Of a stretch of 54,581 bases of DNA, positions 36,208-45,960 are shown in pieces (positions within the stretch are counted from its first letter, which is position 1; each line of letters starts with the position of its first letter). The position numbers were made by a program, and so were the translations under genes. Origin of the DNA: Ignavibacteria bacterium CG1_02_37_35 (GTDB lineage Bacteria > Bacteroidota > Ignavibacteria > Ignavibacteriales > Ignavibacteriaceae); contig MNVA01000203.1 of NCBI GenBank assembly GCA_001871325.1, forward strand, positions 1 to 54,581, written 5' to 3'. The notes beneath the pieces are model-generated. The model was not told the DNA's origin. It saw nothing but the letters and a program-made list of their open reading frames with translations, and ran no database searches.

Positions 36208-36877
36208 TTTTCATTCGGTACCCGACACCTTTTATTGTTTCAATCATGTCGGCATGTGAACCGAGCTTCTCTCTAATTTTCCTGATATGCACATCAATTG
36301 TTCGATCAACAACATAGATATCGCTCCCCCAAACATTTTGCAGGATTGCAACACGTGTTAAAATTTTGCCGGAATTTTCGCACAGATAGCTTAACAATTC
36401 ATATTCTTTCCGTGGGAAAAAAGTCTCTTCATTTTCAAGAAAGATTTTATACTTTTCTCTATCAATTGTGATTGAACCATTCGAGAGAATCCCCCCGTCA
36501 TGCAAAACTGAAGCAGCTTTTCTTAGATTTGCTTTTACCCGTGCAATTAATTTTAATGGTGAGATTGGCTTCAGAATAAAATCATTCGCTCCAAGTTCTA
36601 ATCCCTTTATTTCATCTTGTTCGGATGATTTTGCGGTAAGAAAAATAACAGGAAGCGCTGCCGTCTTTTTATTTTCGCGTATCTTGGCGCAAACTTCGAA
36701 CCCGTTTAATTTCGGCATCATTATATCAAGAATTGCTAAATCCGGATTTTCAATTAAAAGAGAAAGCGCTTCCTCTCCATTTGCAGCAGTGATAACCGCA
36801 AAGCCCTCTTTCTCTAAATTGTATTGGAGAAACTCAAGAATATCTTTTTCATCATCGGCTAATAAGATTTTTTTCAT
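36197..36877 (-). CDS. OmpR/PhoB-family response regulator
   Basis: A 226-residue two-domain regulator. The receiver (1-120) has LLADDEKDI (acidic pair), LAILDIMMPKLNG with the phospho-accepting Asp near 51, FLTAKSS and a Lys in FILKPISP. The C-terminal winged helix (about 130-226) has YELLSYLCENSGKILTR, VVDRTIDVHIRKIREKLG and GVGYRM. It is partner of the overlapping kinase. ATG 36877 follows the stop of the oxidoreductase by one base (TAA-T-ATG) and is preferred to the TTG three codons earlier. Regulatory targets are not shown by the sequence. Confidence 0.93.
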   Translation of the reverse strand: MKKILLADDEKDILEFLQYNLEKEGFAVITAANGEEALSLLIENPDLAILDIMMPKLNGFEVCAKIRENKKTAALPVIFLTAKSSEQDEIKGLELGANDFILKPISPLKLIARVKANLRKAASVLHDGGILSNGSITIDREKYKIFLENEETFFPRKEYELLSYLCENSGKILTRVAILQNVWGSDIYVVDRTIDVHIRKIREKLGSHADMIETIKGVGYRMKNAS

Positions 36878-36878
36878 A

Positions 36879-37883
36879 TTACTCAAATTGCATTTCTTTG
36901 TTCTCGTGCGATGATTGATACATTGACTCGATTACTTTCATCCTTGGGAGTGATTCTTCCGCCGGAGAAAATAATGGATTGACTCCCTGTACTGCGCCGA
37001 GAAAATGCTTCAATTCATTTAAATATGATTTTTTAAAAAGAGAAAGATAATTATCGTTGCCTGATGGCGTCATATCAATTTGCTGATCATTGATTTTCTT
37101 AAATACACGAAGAGGATTAAGAGAAGCGTTTCCTTTTATTCCATAAATATTCAAATAAAAAGTATCCATTTCAGAATTTAAGGACCAGCTCGTTTCCAAA
37201 TTAATTAATGCGTTCGGTCTGCAGCGGATCATACTCAACGAACAATCTTCAACACTCGTTGTATTGATAAAAAAGTTTTGGGTTGAAACAGATGCAATTT
37301 CGGGGAAATTCAATAACCAAAGTGAAAGATCAAGAAGAACAATTCCAAGATCTAAAATCACTCCGCCGCCCGAAGATTCTTTTTTAGTAAACCATTGCCC
37401 TTCTGAACTTTGCTTTCGCAGCCATCCGGATTTCACATAAAATATTTCTCCAAGGTCTCCGGAGTTGATAATACTTTTTAACAACATCACATCAGGGCGA
37501 TATCGAAAATTCATTCCGACCATTACTTTGACTTCCTGTTTTTTTGCAGCATCAACAATAAGTTTGGTTTCCTGTAGAGAACGGGAAATTGGTTTTTCTA
37601 TGAGAACATGTCTCTTTTTTTCAATACAAGCCAGAGCAATGGGTAGGTGAGTATCCGTTGGCGTGGCGATGATAACTGCATCCAGGTTTTCTTTTTCGAG
37701 CATATCTTCAAAACTAGAATACTGCTTTTTAATCCCGAATTTTTCACCAACCGTGAGCAATCTATTTTTATTTATTTCGCTTATGGCAACAACGTTTGCG
37801 TTGTTCAATTTTTTTAAAAAAGGAAGATGAACAAGCTGGGCGATACTTCCTAAACCTATAATACCAATATTCACTTGATTCAT
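36879..37883 (-). CDS. Gfo/Idh/MocA-family NAD(P)-dependent oxidoreductase
   Basis: The 334-residue protein has an N-terminal Rossmann fold with IGIIGLGSIAQLVHLPFLK, ATPTDTHLPIALACIE and the catalytic-region EKPIS. A C-terminal alpha/beta domain follows with GMNFRYRPDV and GGGVILDLGIVLLDL, where Asp replaces the more common His environment of GGGxxxDxGxH. Such enzymes oxidise or reduce sugars, inositols or related polyols; the substrate is unknown. It sits between dxs (15-base gap) and the response regulator (1 base), so all are likely co-transcribed. Confidence 0.88.
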   Translation of the reverse strand: MNQVNIGIIGLGSIAQLVHLPFLKKLNNANVVAISEINKNRLLTVGEKFGIKKQYSSFEDMLEKENLDAVIIATPTDTHLPIALACIEKKRHVLIEKPISRSLQETKLIVDAAKKQEVKVMVGMNFRYRPDVMLLKSIINSGDLGEIFYVKSGWLRKQSSEGQWFTKKESSGGGVILDLGIVLLDLSLWLLNFPEIASVSTQNFFINTTSVEDCSLSMIRCRPNALINLETSWSLNSEMDTFYLNIYGIKGNASLNPLRVFKKINDQQIDMTPSGNDNYLSLFKKSYLNELKHFLGAVQGVNPLFSPAEESLPRMKVIESMYQSSHENKEMQFE

Positions 37884-37898
37884 AATTTTCCCAAGAAT

Positions 37899-39794
37899 TT
37901 ATTTATTGTCAAGAAATAATTTTGTTTTTTTTATAATACCGGCGACATCAATTCCCAATAATTTATAAAGTTCCGCTTGCGTCCCGTGTTCTACAAATTC
38001 ATCCGGCAGCCCAATACGGAGGATATCGTTTTTGAAATTTTTCTGTGAGAGATATTCTGTAACTCCGCTGCCAAAACCCCCTACGATGCTATTTTCTTCC
38101 AGGGTAATAATTTTTTTATCCCCTTGGACGACCTCATCTAACAACTGTTCATCCAAAGGTTTAATGAAGCGCATATTTATTACTTCAATATGGATTCCTT
38201 CTTTTGCTAATTCATCGGCAGCCTTAAGAGCAAATTGAACCATCGAGCCGACCGCCAGGAAAGCTGCATCATTACCCATCGTAAGGAGTTCGCCTTTCCC
38301 GGTTGGAATTTTTTCAAATGACTCACTTAACTTTACTCCAATCGCTGAACCACGGGGATATCGAAGTGCAACTGGTCCTTCTTTATATTCTGTGGCGGTG
38401 TATAGCATATTTCTTAATTCCGCTTCATCTTTAGGAGCCATGATTACAAGATGCGGAATTAAGCGTAAATAAGTTAGATCAAACGCACCATGATGGGTTG
38501 GACCATCAGCTCCAACTAATCCGGCTCTATCAAGCACGAATACAACATGTAGATGTTGCAGGGCAACGTCGTGTATTAGATGGTCAAAGGCGCGTTGCAG
38601 AAATGTAGAATAGATAGCTACAACCGGAATCATTCCCTGTGTAGCCAATCCGGCAGCAAAAGTTACTGCATGCTCTTCTGCTATTCCAACATCAAAATAA
38701 TTTTGCGGGAATTTTTCTCTAAGAATATCTAACCCGGTTCCATCAGGCATAGCTGCAGTGATCCCAACAATTTTCGAATTTCCATTCACGAGTTCCGTCA
38801 GCGCTTCACCAAAGATTTTGGTATATGACGGAATGGAACTTGGGCTTTTCAATGCTTTACCGGTTTCTTTATTAAATGGTGTGGCTGCATGAAGATGTTG
38901 AAAATCTTTTTCAGCAGGTATGTATCCTTTCCCCTTTTCCGTAATTGCATGGATGAGAATTGGACCTTTAAGTTCTTTAACCTGTTCAAAAAGTTTTACT
39001 AATTGATTGACGTTATGCCCATTTACAGGACCAAAATAACGGAAACCTAATGCTTCGAATAACATTCCGGGTGTAATGACTGCTTTGATACCACTTTCTA
39101 ATCTCACTGCAATTTTTCTTAAGCGGTCCCCGAAGTGATCAAGTTTGCCGGTTAGATCCCACACTTGCCCTTTCAATTTATTGAATTCAGGGTGAGAGAT
39201 GATCTCAGTAAAGTAATTGGATATCTGCCAAACATTTGGGGCTATAGACATATTGTTATCATTGAGGACAACAATCAAATCGGCTTTGAGTATACCGGAA
39301 TTATTCATGGCTTCGTAAGCCATTCCCCCTGTCATTGCACCGTCGCCGATAACCGCAATAACCTTCTTCTTTGAATTGTTATATCTTTGAGCCACAGCCA
39401 TCCCGAGTGCAGCAGAAATTGAAGTGGAAGCATGTCCTGCGCCGAAAGTATCGTATTCGCTTTCGTTTCGTTTTAAGAAACCTGAGATACCACCAAATTG
39501 GCGAATTTTTTTCAACTCTTCTTTCCGACCGGTTACAATTTTATGAGGGTAAGCTTGATGCCCCGTATCCCATACTAAAAGATCTTTGGGAGTATTAAAT
39601 ACCCTATGAAGCGCAACGGTTAATTCAACCGTACCGAGTCCACCTCCAAAATGACCGCCGATTTCAGAAATTACATCAACCATGTACTGCCTGATATCAG
39701 CACAGAGCTCTTTTAATTCATGGATTTCTAAGAGACGAATATCTGCGGGGGAATTTATTTTATCGAGTATGTTATATGTAGTTGCTTCGGTCAT
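37899..39794 (-). CDS. dxs: 1-deoxy-D-xylulose-5-phosphate synthase
   Basis: This 631-residue TPP-dependent enzyme makes DXP from pyruvate and glyceraldehyde-3-P, the first MEP step. Features in order are GHFGGGLGTVELTVAL, WDTGHQAYPHKIVTG, GAGHASTSISAALG, the TPP-binding VIGDGAMTGGMAYEA with VVLNDNNMSI, the transketolase middle domain FDVGIAEEHAVTFAAGLA with the catalytic Glu, and LVGADGPTHHGAFDL. Its product feeds the IPP isomerase and prenyl synthase encoded at 5099-7131. It also needs TPP, the cofactor made through the thiN operon. It lies 29 bases after xseB, a common neighbour pair. Confidence 0.95.
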   Translation of the reverse strand: MTEATTYNILDKINSPADIRLLEIHELKELCADIRQYMVDVISEIGGHFGGGLGTVELTVALHRVFNTPKDLLVWDTGHQAYPHKIVTGRKEELKKIRQFGGISGFLKRNESEYDTFGAGHASTSISAALGMAVAQRYNNSKKKVIAVIGDGAMTGGMAYEAMNNSGILKADLIVVLNDNNMSIAPNVWQISNYFTEIISHPEFNKLKGQVWDLTGKLDHFGDRLRKIAVRLESGIKAVITPGMLFEALGFRYFGPVNGHNVNQLVKLFEQVKELKGPILIHAITEKGKGYIPAEKDFQHLHAATPFNKETGKALKSPSSIPSYTKIFGEALTELVNGNSKIVGITAAMPDGTGLDILREKFPQNYFDVGIAEEHAVTFAAGLATQGMIPVVAIYSTFLQRAFDHLIHDVALQHLHVVFVLDRAGLVGADGPTHHGAFDLTYLRLIPHLVIMAPKDEAELRNMLYTATEYKEGPVALRYPRGSAIGVKLSESFEKIPTGKGELLTMGNDAAFLAVGSMVQFALKAADELAKEGIHIEVINMRFIKPLDEQLLDEVVQGDKKIITLEENSIVGGFGSGVTEYLSQKNFKNDILRIGLPDEFVEHGTQAELYKLLGIDVAGIIKKTKLFLDNK

Positions 39795-39823
39795 TCAGAA
39801 AAGCTCCGGATTTATTTTCGATT

Positions 39824-40048
39824 TTAAGAAAGATCATCATTAGTTGAATCAATTTTTGCTTTTAATTCATTTACTTTTAACTCTGAAACCGTTAATGTTT
39901 CTAGGCATTTTTTTGAAAGATGTATACCCTCTTCATACAGAGCAATTGCTTCTTCAAGATCGAGCTCATTGTTCTCTAACAAAGATGATATTTCTTCTAA
40001 TCTCTGTAAATCAGTTTTAAAAGATGATTGGTTAGTCTTTTTTTTCAT
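39824..40048 (-). CDS. xseB: Exodeoxyribonuclease VII small subunit
   Basis: A 74-residue protein with the XseB pattern: LQRLEEISSLLENNELDLEEAIALYEEG with LSKKCLETL, two helices forming a coiled coil. It assembles several copies onto XseA. It overlaps the xseA 3' end by 17 bases. Confidence 0.93.
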   Translation of the reverse strand: MKKKTNQSSFKTDLQRLEEISSLLENNELDLEEAIALYEEGIHLSKKCLETLTVSELKVNELKAKIDSTNDDLS

Positions 40049-41228
40049 AAATTTTATTTAGTTGAATCTTATTGTCATAAAAAATCAGTGTATGCGGTTG
40101 AGAAATCTGAAAATTTTTAGCTCTTGTTACAAATTTATCCTCTTGTTTAACTAAAACAAAACCTTTCGATAGAGTTTTTTGTACATCATAGGCTGAAAGT
40201 TTTGAGGCAAGTAATACTACTTTGTTTTTTTGATAATTAATATATTTTTCAGTTGTCTGGTTAAGCCGGTAAAGAGCAGAATCAACTTTTTGATTGAACA
40301 ACCTCAACAGATCAAATGGAGAACGAAAACCGTATGAATTTAATGCTGAGAAAATCTGCACTTTTAATTCTTCAATTTTATTAAACATCTTTCCTGTAAT
40401 TTCATCGTCAAAGTCTCTAATAAGATTTTCAATTTCCTCTTTTTCGGGAGTTAAAATTTCCATTGCCGCGGTGGGGGTTGCTGCACGATGATCTGCAACA
40501 AAATCGGCAATAGTAAAATCAACTTCGTGTCCAATTCCTGTTACAATGGGAATTACGGAATTATAAATAGCATAAGCAACCGTCTCTTCATTAAATGCCC
40601 ACAAATCTTCCAAAGAACCCCCGCCACGCGCAACAATAATAACTTCAATATCGTTCTGTTTATTTAACCGTTGAATAGCTGAAACTATTGAATCAGCTGC
40701 ACCAACTCCTTGCACAGCGCATGAAGCAATGACGATTTCAACGAGAGGAAATCTTCTTTTCGCGACACTGATCATATCTTTAAGAGCAGCCCCGCCAATC
40801 GAAGTTACGATCCCAATTTTCATCGGAAGTTCGGGGAGTTCTTTTTTATTTTCGGGATCAAACAATCCTTCGCGATGAAGTTTCGCTTTCAGTTTTTCAA
40901 ACGCAAGCTGAAGCTCTCCAACTCCAGCAGGCTGCATTGCCTTGACTTCGATCTGATAATTTCCTCTGGGAGGATAGACGGTTATTCTTCCGATGATAAT
41001 TATTTTCATTCCATCCTGCGGGGAAAAGAAAACATAATTATTTACTCCACGCCACATGGTGCAAGAGATCTGAGCATCAGAATCTTTCAGCGTAAAATAC
41101 CAATGCCCGGATGAATGTGCTTTAAAATTAGAAATTTCTCCCACGATACTTAACGACGAGAAATTTTCTTCGAGATCTTTTTTAATTAACCTTGTAATTT
41201 CGGAAACCGTTAACGCAGCATCATTCAT
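40032..41228 (-). CDS. xseA: Exodeoxyribonuclease VII large subunit
   Basis: A 398-residue nuclease subunit that degrades single-stranded DNA from both ends. The N-terminal OB fold has VGEISNFKAHSSGHWYFTLKD. The catalytic domain has IGIVTSIGGAALKDMI, VIIVARGGGSLEDLWAFNEE and GIGHEVDFTIADFVADHRAATPTAA. A coiled-coil tail follows. Length is near the lower end of the family. The start overlaps the stop of the DNA methyltransferase gene by 8 bases. Confidence 0.95.
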   Translation of the reverse strand: MNDAALTVSEITRLIKKDLEENFSSLSIVGEISNFKAHSSGHWYFTLKDSDAQISCTMWRGVNNYVFFSPQDGMKIIIIGRITVYPPRGNYQIEVKAMQPAGVGELQLAFEKLKAKLHREGLFDPENKKELPELPMKIGIVTSIGGAALKDMISVAKRRFPLVEIVIASCAVQGVGAADSIVSAIQRLNKQNDIEVIIVARGGGSLEDLWAFNEETVAYAIYNSVIPIVTGIGHEVDFTIADFVADHRAATPTAAMEILTPEKEEIENLIRDFDDEITGKMFNKIEELKVQIFSALNSYGFRSPFDLLRLFNQKVDSALYRLNQTTEKYINYQKNKVVLLASKLSAYDVQKTLSKGFVLVKQEDKFVTRAKNFQISQPHTLIFYDNKIQLNKIYEKKD

Positions 41229-42096
41229 TTTTCTTCTCTTTTCTAAAGATCAAACAATATTGATGATGACGATTAGAAACCCAGGCACTGTTTATTCCCA
41301 GTGCGATGAGCGGTTTATCATCTTGCAGCCAAACTTTTTCGTCTTTTAATGTCCAGCTTTTATTACCTCTCTTTGTAAGAGCAATTGCGGTATCGAATGC
41401 AAGCGGGAAGAGTTTTCCTTTATAATAAACATTATTTGTAATAATCGTGAGATAACCATTTTCTTTTGTAACTGAAAATACTTCGTCAAATATTTTTGCC
41501 TGGGTTTCAAGGAAATCTTCGTAGCCGGGAATATTCCCTATATCTTCCCGGTTTTCTGAATATTTTGTATCGAGTCCGTCTTCCTTCCTTTTCTTTTGGC
41601 GCATTGAATTTCTTTCAAGCTGATTCCAATATGGCGGCGACGTTATCACAAAATCAAATTGTTTTTTAACGGATAAATTCTTTTTTAACACTTCACTTAA
41701 TTGTAATGATGAACCACAAAGCGGAAGAATTGTATTTGTGAATTCTGCCCGGTCAATTCTCTCCTTTGCAATTTGATAATAATACTCGCTCAATTCAACG
41801 CCAACTGCATTGCGTCCCAACGTACCGCTCGCCACTAAAGTACTCCCGGTACCAAGAAACGGATCGAATACCCAATCATTTTCTTTTGTAAAAAAAGAAA
41901 TGAATTCGGCGACAAGCGATTCCGGAAATTTCGCAGGATGAAGGACTTCATTCTTTTTTCTCCGGGGAGGTTTATGAATGAACCACGATTTTGAAAATTT
42001 TATCCATTCTTTGCCGGTGAGAGCATTTAGTTTGTTCGATGAATTATACTTTCCGCGTTCACCTAAGTCAATTATTTCGCTTTTCTTTTTAGACAT
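41221..42096 (-). CDS. DNA methyltransferase, N4-cytosine/N6-adenine type, no visible partner nuclease
   Basis: This 291-residue protein has an amino-methyltransferase core. LTGKEWIKF and HPAKFPESLVAEF (the motif X region) precede the SAM motif DPFLGTGST (Asp78-Thr86), and the catalytic motif TSPPYW is at 152-157. TSPPYW is the form typical of N4-cytosine and some N6-adenine enzymes. Motif I before motif IV is the reverse of the classical beta-class order. No restriction endonuclease gene adjoins. Instead it sits 8 bases after a TonB receptor and overlaps xseA, deep in a housekeeping run, so it may be a solitary epigenetic methylase. A role on RNA cannot be excluded. Confidence 0.82.
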   Translation of the reverse strand: MSKKKSEIIDLGERGKYNSSNKLNALTGKEWIKFSKSWFIHKPPRRKKNEVLHPAKFPESLVAEFISFFTKENDWVFDPFLGTGSTLVASGTLGRNAVGVELSEYYYQIAKERIDRAEFTNTILPLCGSSLQLSEVLKKNLSVKKQFDFVITSPPYWNQLERNSMRQKKRKEDGLDTKYSENREDIGNIPGYEDFLETQAKIFDEVFSVTKENGYLTIITNNVYYKGKLFPLAFDTAIALTKRGNKSWTLKDEKVWLQDDKPLIALGINSAWVSNRHHQYCLIFRKEKKNE

Positions 42097-42104
42097 TTGC
42101 TCAC

Positions 42105-44657
42105 TTAAAATTTTATTGAGAACCCCAAAGTTGGGATTAGGGGAAACATCGCGTTCGCTTCTCTCCCTAAACTAAGGTCTTCATTCACAAAATACTGATA
42201 ATTATTTATATTTTTTCGATTATAAAGATTAATAATATCAAGATAAAAATTCCAATCATAACCCCAGATATCTACAGCGGCAGTAATACGAATATCAAGC
42301 CGATGATAAACCGGCTTACGAGCATTAAATCGCAAACGATTTCCGTAATCAATATCAAATATAACCTGTTCATTGTTTGGGTCAACTGAAGTTTTTCTCG
42401 TTGCGATGACCGGTGTCTCCGGAATAAAATCACCGTTCAAATCGGCGAGAATTATCCGCGGCTTGCTTCCAACCGGCTCAGTATAAGGAAAACCCGAACC
42501 ATATTGCCAGCGGATACCGGCATCCCAGGTTTCATTAAAGCGATAATTAATTACAATATTTACCGTGTGCCTTTGGTCGAATGTGAAGGGAATGATAGCT
42601 CTTTTTTCATACCGGTTTGCAAATGCAAATGCATAAGAAATCCACCCGCTAATTTTAGAATCTTGCTCTCTATTTTTTTTCGCTAAAAGAATTTCAACAC
42701 CATAAGCATCGCCATAGGAATTGTTCACAGGAATTTGGGTTAAGGAATCAACCTGTTTTAATTGTGGTTGGTTCCAACTTGCAGCTAAGTGCGGATCACC
42801 GCCGGGGATTAGAGTAGTAAAATAGTTCATCCCCGATGCTATTTTTTGAACAATAAGATTTGAAAAATTTTTTTGATACGCTTCAAGCGTAAAATTCCAT
42901 TCATTAGTTAACCAGTGTTCCAGCCCGATAACATAGTGATAAGCGCGCTCTGCCTGGAGATTTTCTGTGTAGGTGTTGCTTAAGTCAAAAAGAATATTTT
43001 GATCACGAATTTTTTCATATCCAGGCGATTGGTAGTAAACTCCAAACACAGCCCTTAATGTAGTAACATTGTCAAAGGCATAAGAAGCTGCAACGCGTGG
43101 AGCCAAATAATATTTATCGAGTATTTCGTAATAATCATAGCGGATACCCGGCTGTAGAAAGAAGTTCCGGGAAATCGAAATGTTGTCTTGAACGAATGTT
43201 TTTATTCTCTTGTAATATTTTGTCTCTCTAACATCGCTAAAAACGGTTCTAAAATTAGGATTAGCCGAGAAGAAAGATTTAAGCTGCGGATCTATGCGAA
43301 AGCGGAAATTGACTATCGTTTCAAGTAAATCAATACCGGCGCCCGCTTCAATTGTATGTTCAGCCTTTTGATAAGTCAACTTATCATCGAACGATGTTTT
43401 TTTAAAAGTAAAATCATTATCAAATTTAAAACCGAGAAGGTAAGGGGAAAGCGTGTCCGGAATAACATTTTCAAAATCTTTCCGGTTCAGTGAAGGGTCT
43501 AAAATCTCAGAATTGAAATTGGTTGCTCCGCCGTTCTCATAGTACGAAAGAGTTAGCTTATTGAAAACTTTTCGTTTGGCGGAATAATGCCATGCAGCGC
43601 TTACAACATTGTTTTTAGTCAAATTATTTATGGAGATGCTATCGGCGGTTTTTCTTTCTTTACCGCTTATTACATCTACTCCGTCCTGCGAATAAATTGC
43701 ATTTAAAATAAATTTGTGACCTTTGAAAGGTCCAAAAACAAATTTGCTTTGGATATCATAAAAATTTGGAAGAGAAACATTTTCTTCAACGAGACCGGCT
43801 CTTTTTATAAATGGTTCTATAATTAAGTCGTAATATGTTCTACGCGAATTGATTGTCCAACTACCATTGATATTGAAGGGGTTCCTCCCTTCAAGAATTA
43901 AATTAGCGCTGAGAATGGAAGCGTTTAAGCTGCCTGATAAGAAGGCATCCTTTGTTCCCTCCCGGTTAGTAACATCCAAAACAGCGGAGAGCCTATCACC
44001 ATATTTAGCCGGAAATCCTCCGGAGATGAGAGTCGCATCCGAGACAGCATCGGGGTTGAACATACTTACGGCGCCGTAAAGACGATAGGGATTAAATATT
44101 TCAACATCATCAATAATAATGAGATTTTGATCCGGTCCGCTTCCGCGAACAATTAGTTGAGATGAGAAATCATTCGGAGCTAAAACTCCCGGTAACGCTT
44201 GTAATGTTCTTAAAACATCCTCTGCAGCGCCGGGTAATATCTTTGCACTTTTAGGATTTAGTCCGATCACGCTTACCCGTGTATCGCTTTGACTTCTTGC
44301 TCTCGAACCAATAATTTTTACTTCATCAATTTCAATCGGATTTTCATCCAAAATAACTTCAATCGAAATAATTTTCTTTTGAATTATTTCAAGGTCAACA
44401 ATTTTAGAATCATACCCTATAGCTGAAACCTTTATGCTTTGTTTACCAATGGGGATTCCATTGAGTAAGAAGTTACCCTCATTGTCAGAAATTGCTCCCA
44501 GCGAGGAATTTAGCAGCGATACCGATGCAGCCGGCAACCCCTCATTTCCGTCAGTGATTTTTCCTTTTGCACCACCCGTTTGTGAAAAATTTATTAATTG
44601 AAAAAAGAAAATGTAAACTAGTACTATTCTTAGAAAATATTTTTTAAGTAAATCCAC
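42105..44657 (-). CDS. TonB-dependent outer-membrane receptor, substrate unknown
   Basis: An 850-residue protein with a signal peptide (LKKYFLRIVLVYIFFFQL) and a carboxypeptidase-regulatory-like domain at about 30-115 (KITDGNEGLPAASVSLLNSS). A plug domain spans about 135-235 (VLRTLQALPGV, LIVRGSGPDQNLIIIDDVEI, ISGGFPAKYGDRLSAVLDV), and a 22-strand-type barrel ends IPTLGFSIKF. It imports an unidentified ligand. GTG is used as start with GGAG just upstream. It has no riboswitch that I can see. Eight bases separate its stop from the DNA methyltransferase start, so the downstream run may share its promoter. Confidence 0.88.
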   Translation of the reverse strand: MDLLKKYFLRIVLVYIFFFQLINFSQTGGAKGKITDGNEGLPAASVSLLNSSLGAISDNEGNFLLNGIPIGKQSIKVSAIGYDSKIVDLEIIQKKIISIEVILDENPIEIDEVKIIGSRARSQSDTRVSVIGLNPKSAKILPGAAEDVLRTLQALPGVLAPNDFSSQLIVRGSGPDQNLIIIDDVEIFNPYRLYGAVSMFNPDAVSDATLISGGFPAKYGDRLSAVLDVTNREGTKDAFLSGSLNASILSANLILEGRNPFNINGSWTINSRRTYYDLIIEPFIKRAGLVEENVSLPNFYDIQSKFVFGPFKGHKFILNAIYSQDGVDVISGKERKTADSISINNLTKNNVVSAAWHYSAKRKVFNKLTLSYYENGGATNFNSEILDPSLNRKDFENVIPDTLSPYLLGFKFDNDFTFKKTSFDDKLTYQKAEHTIEAGAGIDLLETIVNFRFRIDPQLKSFFSANPNFRTVFSDVRETKYYKRIKTFVQDNISISRNFFLQPGIRYDYYEILDKYYLAPRVAASYAFDNVTTLRAVFGVYYQSPGYEKIRDQNILFDLSNTYTENLQAERAYHYVIGLEHWLTNEWNFTLEAYQKNFSNLIVQKIASGMNYFTTLIPGGDPHLAASWNQPQLKQVDSLTQIPVNNSYGDAYGVEILLAKKNREQDSKISGWISYAFAFANRYEKRAIIPFTFDQRHTVNIVINYRFNETWDAGIRWQYGSGFPYTEPVGSKPRIILADLNGDFIPETPVIATRKTSVDPNNEQVIFDIDYGNRLRFNARKPVYHRLDIRITAAVDIWGYDWNFYLDIINLYNRKNINNYQYFVNEDLSLGREANAMFPLIPTLGFSIKF

Positions 44658-44747
44658 TCAACTCCATAACTAATTAAACAAAATAGACTTAACCCGGATA
44701 AACCGGAAATCACAAAAAACAAATCCCAGATAACAAATAATCTTAGA

Positions 44748-44807
44748 TGAATGAATGATTGATTTCATGATTGAATGGAAAACATTCATCCATTCATTTT
44801 CATTCGG
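44748..44807. repeat. GGATGAATGA-family sequence
   Basis: GATGAATGAATGATTGATTT is followed by GATTGAATGGAAAACATTCA and TCCATTCATTTTCATTC, which pair in part. It lies in the 218-base gap 44658-44875 and belongs to the same family as 11245-11297 and 29213-29311. Confidence 0.6.
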
Positions 44808-44875
44808 GTATTCTATCACTATATCTGGCTCATAAATATTCTGCAAATTATAACATGAATTTTAGTGTCAAGGTA

Positions 44876-45721
44876 CTACCAGTGTAGTGTAAAGAATGAA
44901 GAAAAAAGACCTATTGAAAACTCAGAAAATGCCGACTCTTTTTTCCCCGGAGAGGAGTTGTACCGATAGCGTGCATAAAGCGTAAAAACATTGTAAATTT
45001 TGACTACTCCAAGTGATAGTTCCGGACTAATTCCATTTAATCCCCTAAAATCCGTAAAACCATTGAGTCCTGCAGAAATATATTCTAGTTTTGGGATCTC
45101 ATAAATATGCTTGTACCCAAATCTGAAATAGTTTTTCTTTTCGGCTTTTAAAATATGGGCATACTCAACAGCAAAATAACCGCTGGGATAATTAAACCCG
45201 CCGGAATAAAGCGAAAGAATTGGGAGTTCCTTATTCAATCCAAAGTACGTCTTTCCGTTTGCCTGGATCGCAGTTACAGAAGGAGTTAAGAAAACAACCC
45301 CACCGGCTAAACAGGTGATAAAATAGTTTGATTGCGATTCAACTACTCTATCATTGGTATGAAGTTCAAGTATAAATACTTCACTTCTGGATCGGACTCC
45401 TGCACCATTTTCTACCGTTATTACATAATTCATTTTGTTTTTTTTAAGATGCAGTTTCGCCAGATCAATTTCGATACGATGGTTGTCAGTTAATTCAACA
45501 GAGACCGGGAGTTCTTGATTATTTTCTAGAATAATTTTTGACGTACAAAATTCACTTGTATAAAACGAGAGAATAAACCTGTTTGGATTCTCAGGAGGAA
45601 TGTAGGAATCTATTATATAAACCTCGATTGAATCTGCGGGTGATTCAATTTCTTCTTGACCATAAATTTCTATTTGTAGCTGAAAAAGAAGTACGACTAA
45701 GGGGAGAAAAAATATTTTCAA
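44876..45721 (-). CDS. Uncharacterised secreted or outer-membrane protein
   Basis: I do not recognise this 281-residue protein. It begins with a clear signal peptide (KIFFLPLVVLLFQLQIEIYG), then an acidic segment and a beta-rich domain (about 35-125). One apolar stretch (FITCLAGGVVFLTPSVTAI) follows near 135-155. The C-terminal 120 residues have aromatic amphipathic strands (YFRFGYKHIYEIPKLEYIS, FTLYARYRYNSS) ending FFTLHW, suggesting a small barrel or a barrel-associated domain. I place the start at TTG 45721, because GGAG lies 7 bases upstream and it gives a clean signal peptide. It is divergent from the plus-strand hydrolase. Confidence 0.6.
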   Translation of the reverse strand: MKIFFLPLVVLLFQLQIEIYGQEEIESPADSIEVYIIDSYIPPENPNRFILSFYTSEFCTSKIILENNQELPVSVELTDNHRIEIDLAKLHLKKNKMNYVITVENGAGVRSRSEVFILELHTNDRVVESQSNYFITCLAGGVVFLTPSVTAIQANGKTYFGLNKELPILSLYSGGFNYPSGYFAVEYAHILKAEKKNYFRFGYKHIYEIPKLEYISAGLNGFTDFRGLNGISPELSLGVVKIYNVFTLYARYRYNSSPGKKESAFSEFSIGLFSSFFTLHW

Positions 45722-45960
45722 AAAAGACTCCAAATTTTTATTATCATTGTTACAAAGATATTAATTAATATGTTTGGGTGAAGTATAAAAAAGAGTGCTC
45801 ATTTCTTTTAATGAAATATTTCACCTCTCTTCATTTTAGCTCCCTTTGATTATTGAGATAAAAAAAATATTTTTTATTGTTATATTAATCAAAGCATTTG
45901 TACTAAACTTTTATTATATTTTCACAACATAATTTCAACAAAACCTTTGAAGGTAGCAAA

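Noticed and set aside
45722-45960. Bacteroidota-type promoter (TTTG / TAnnTTTG) upstream of the plus-strand hydrolase
   Set aside because: TTTGTACTAA and TATATTTTCA occur at roughly suitable positions, but the gap is too AT-rich for this to be distinguished from chance.
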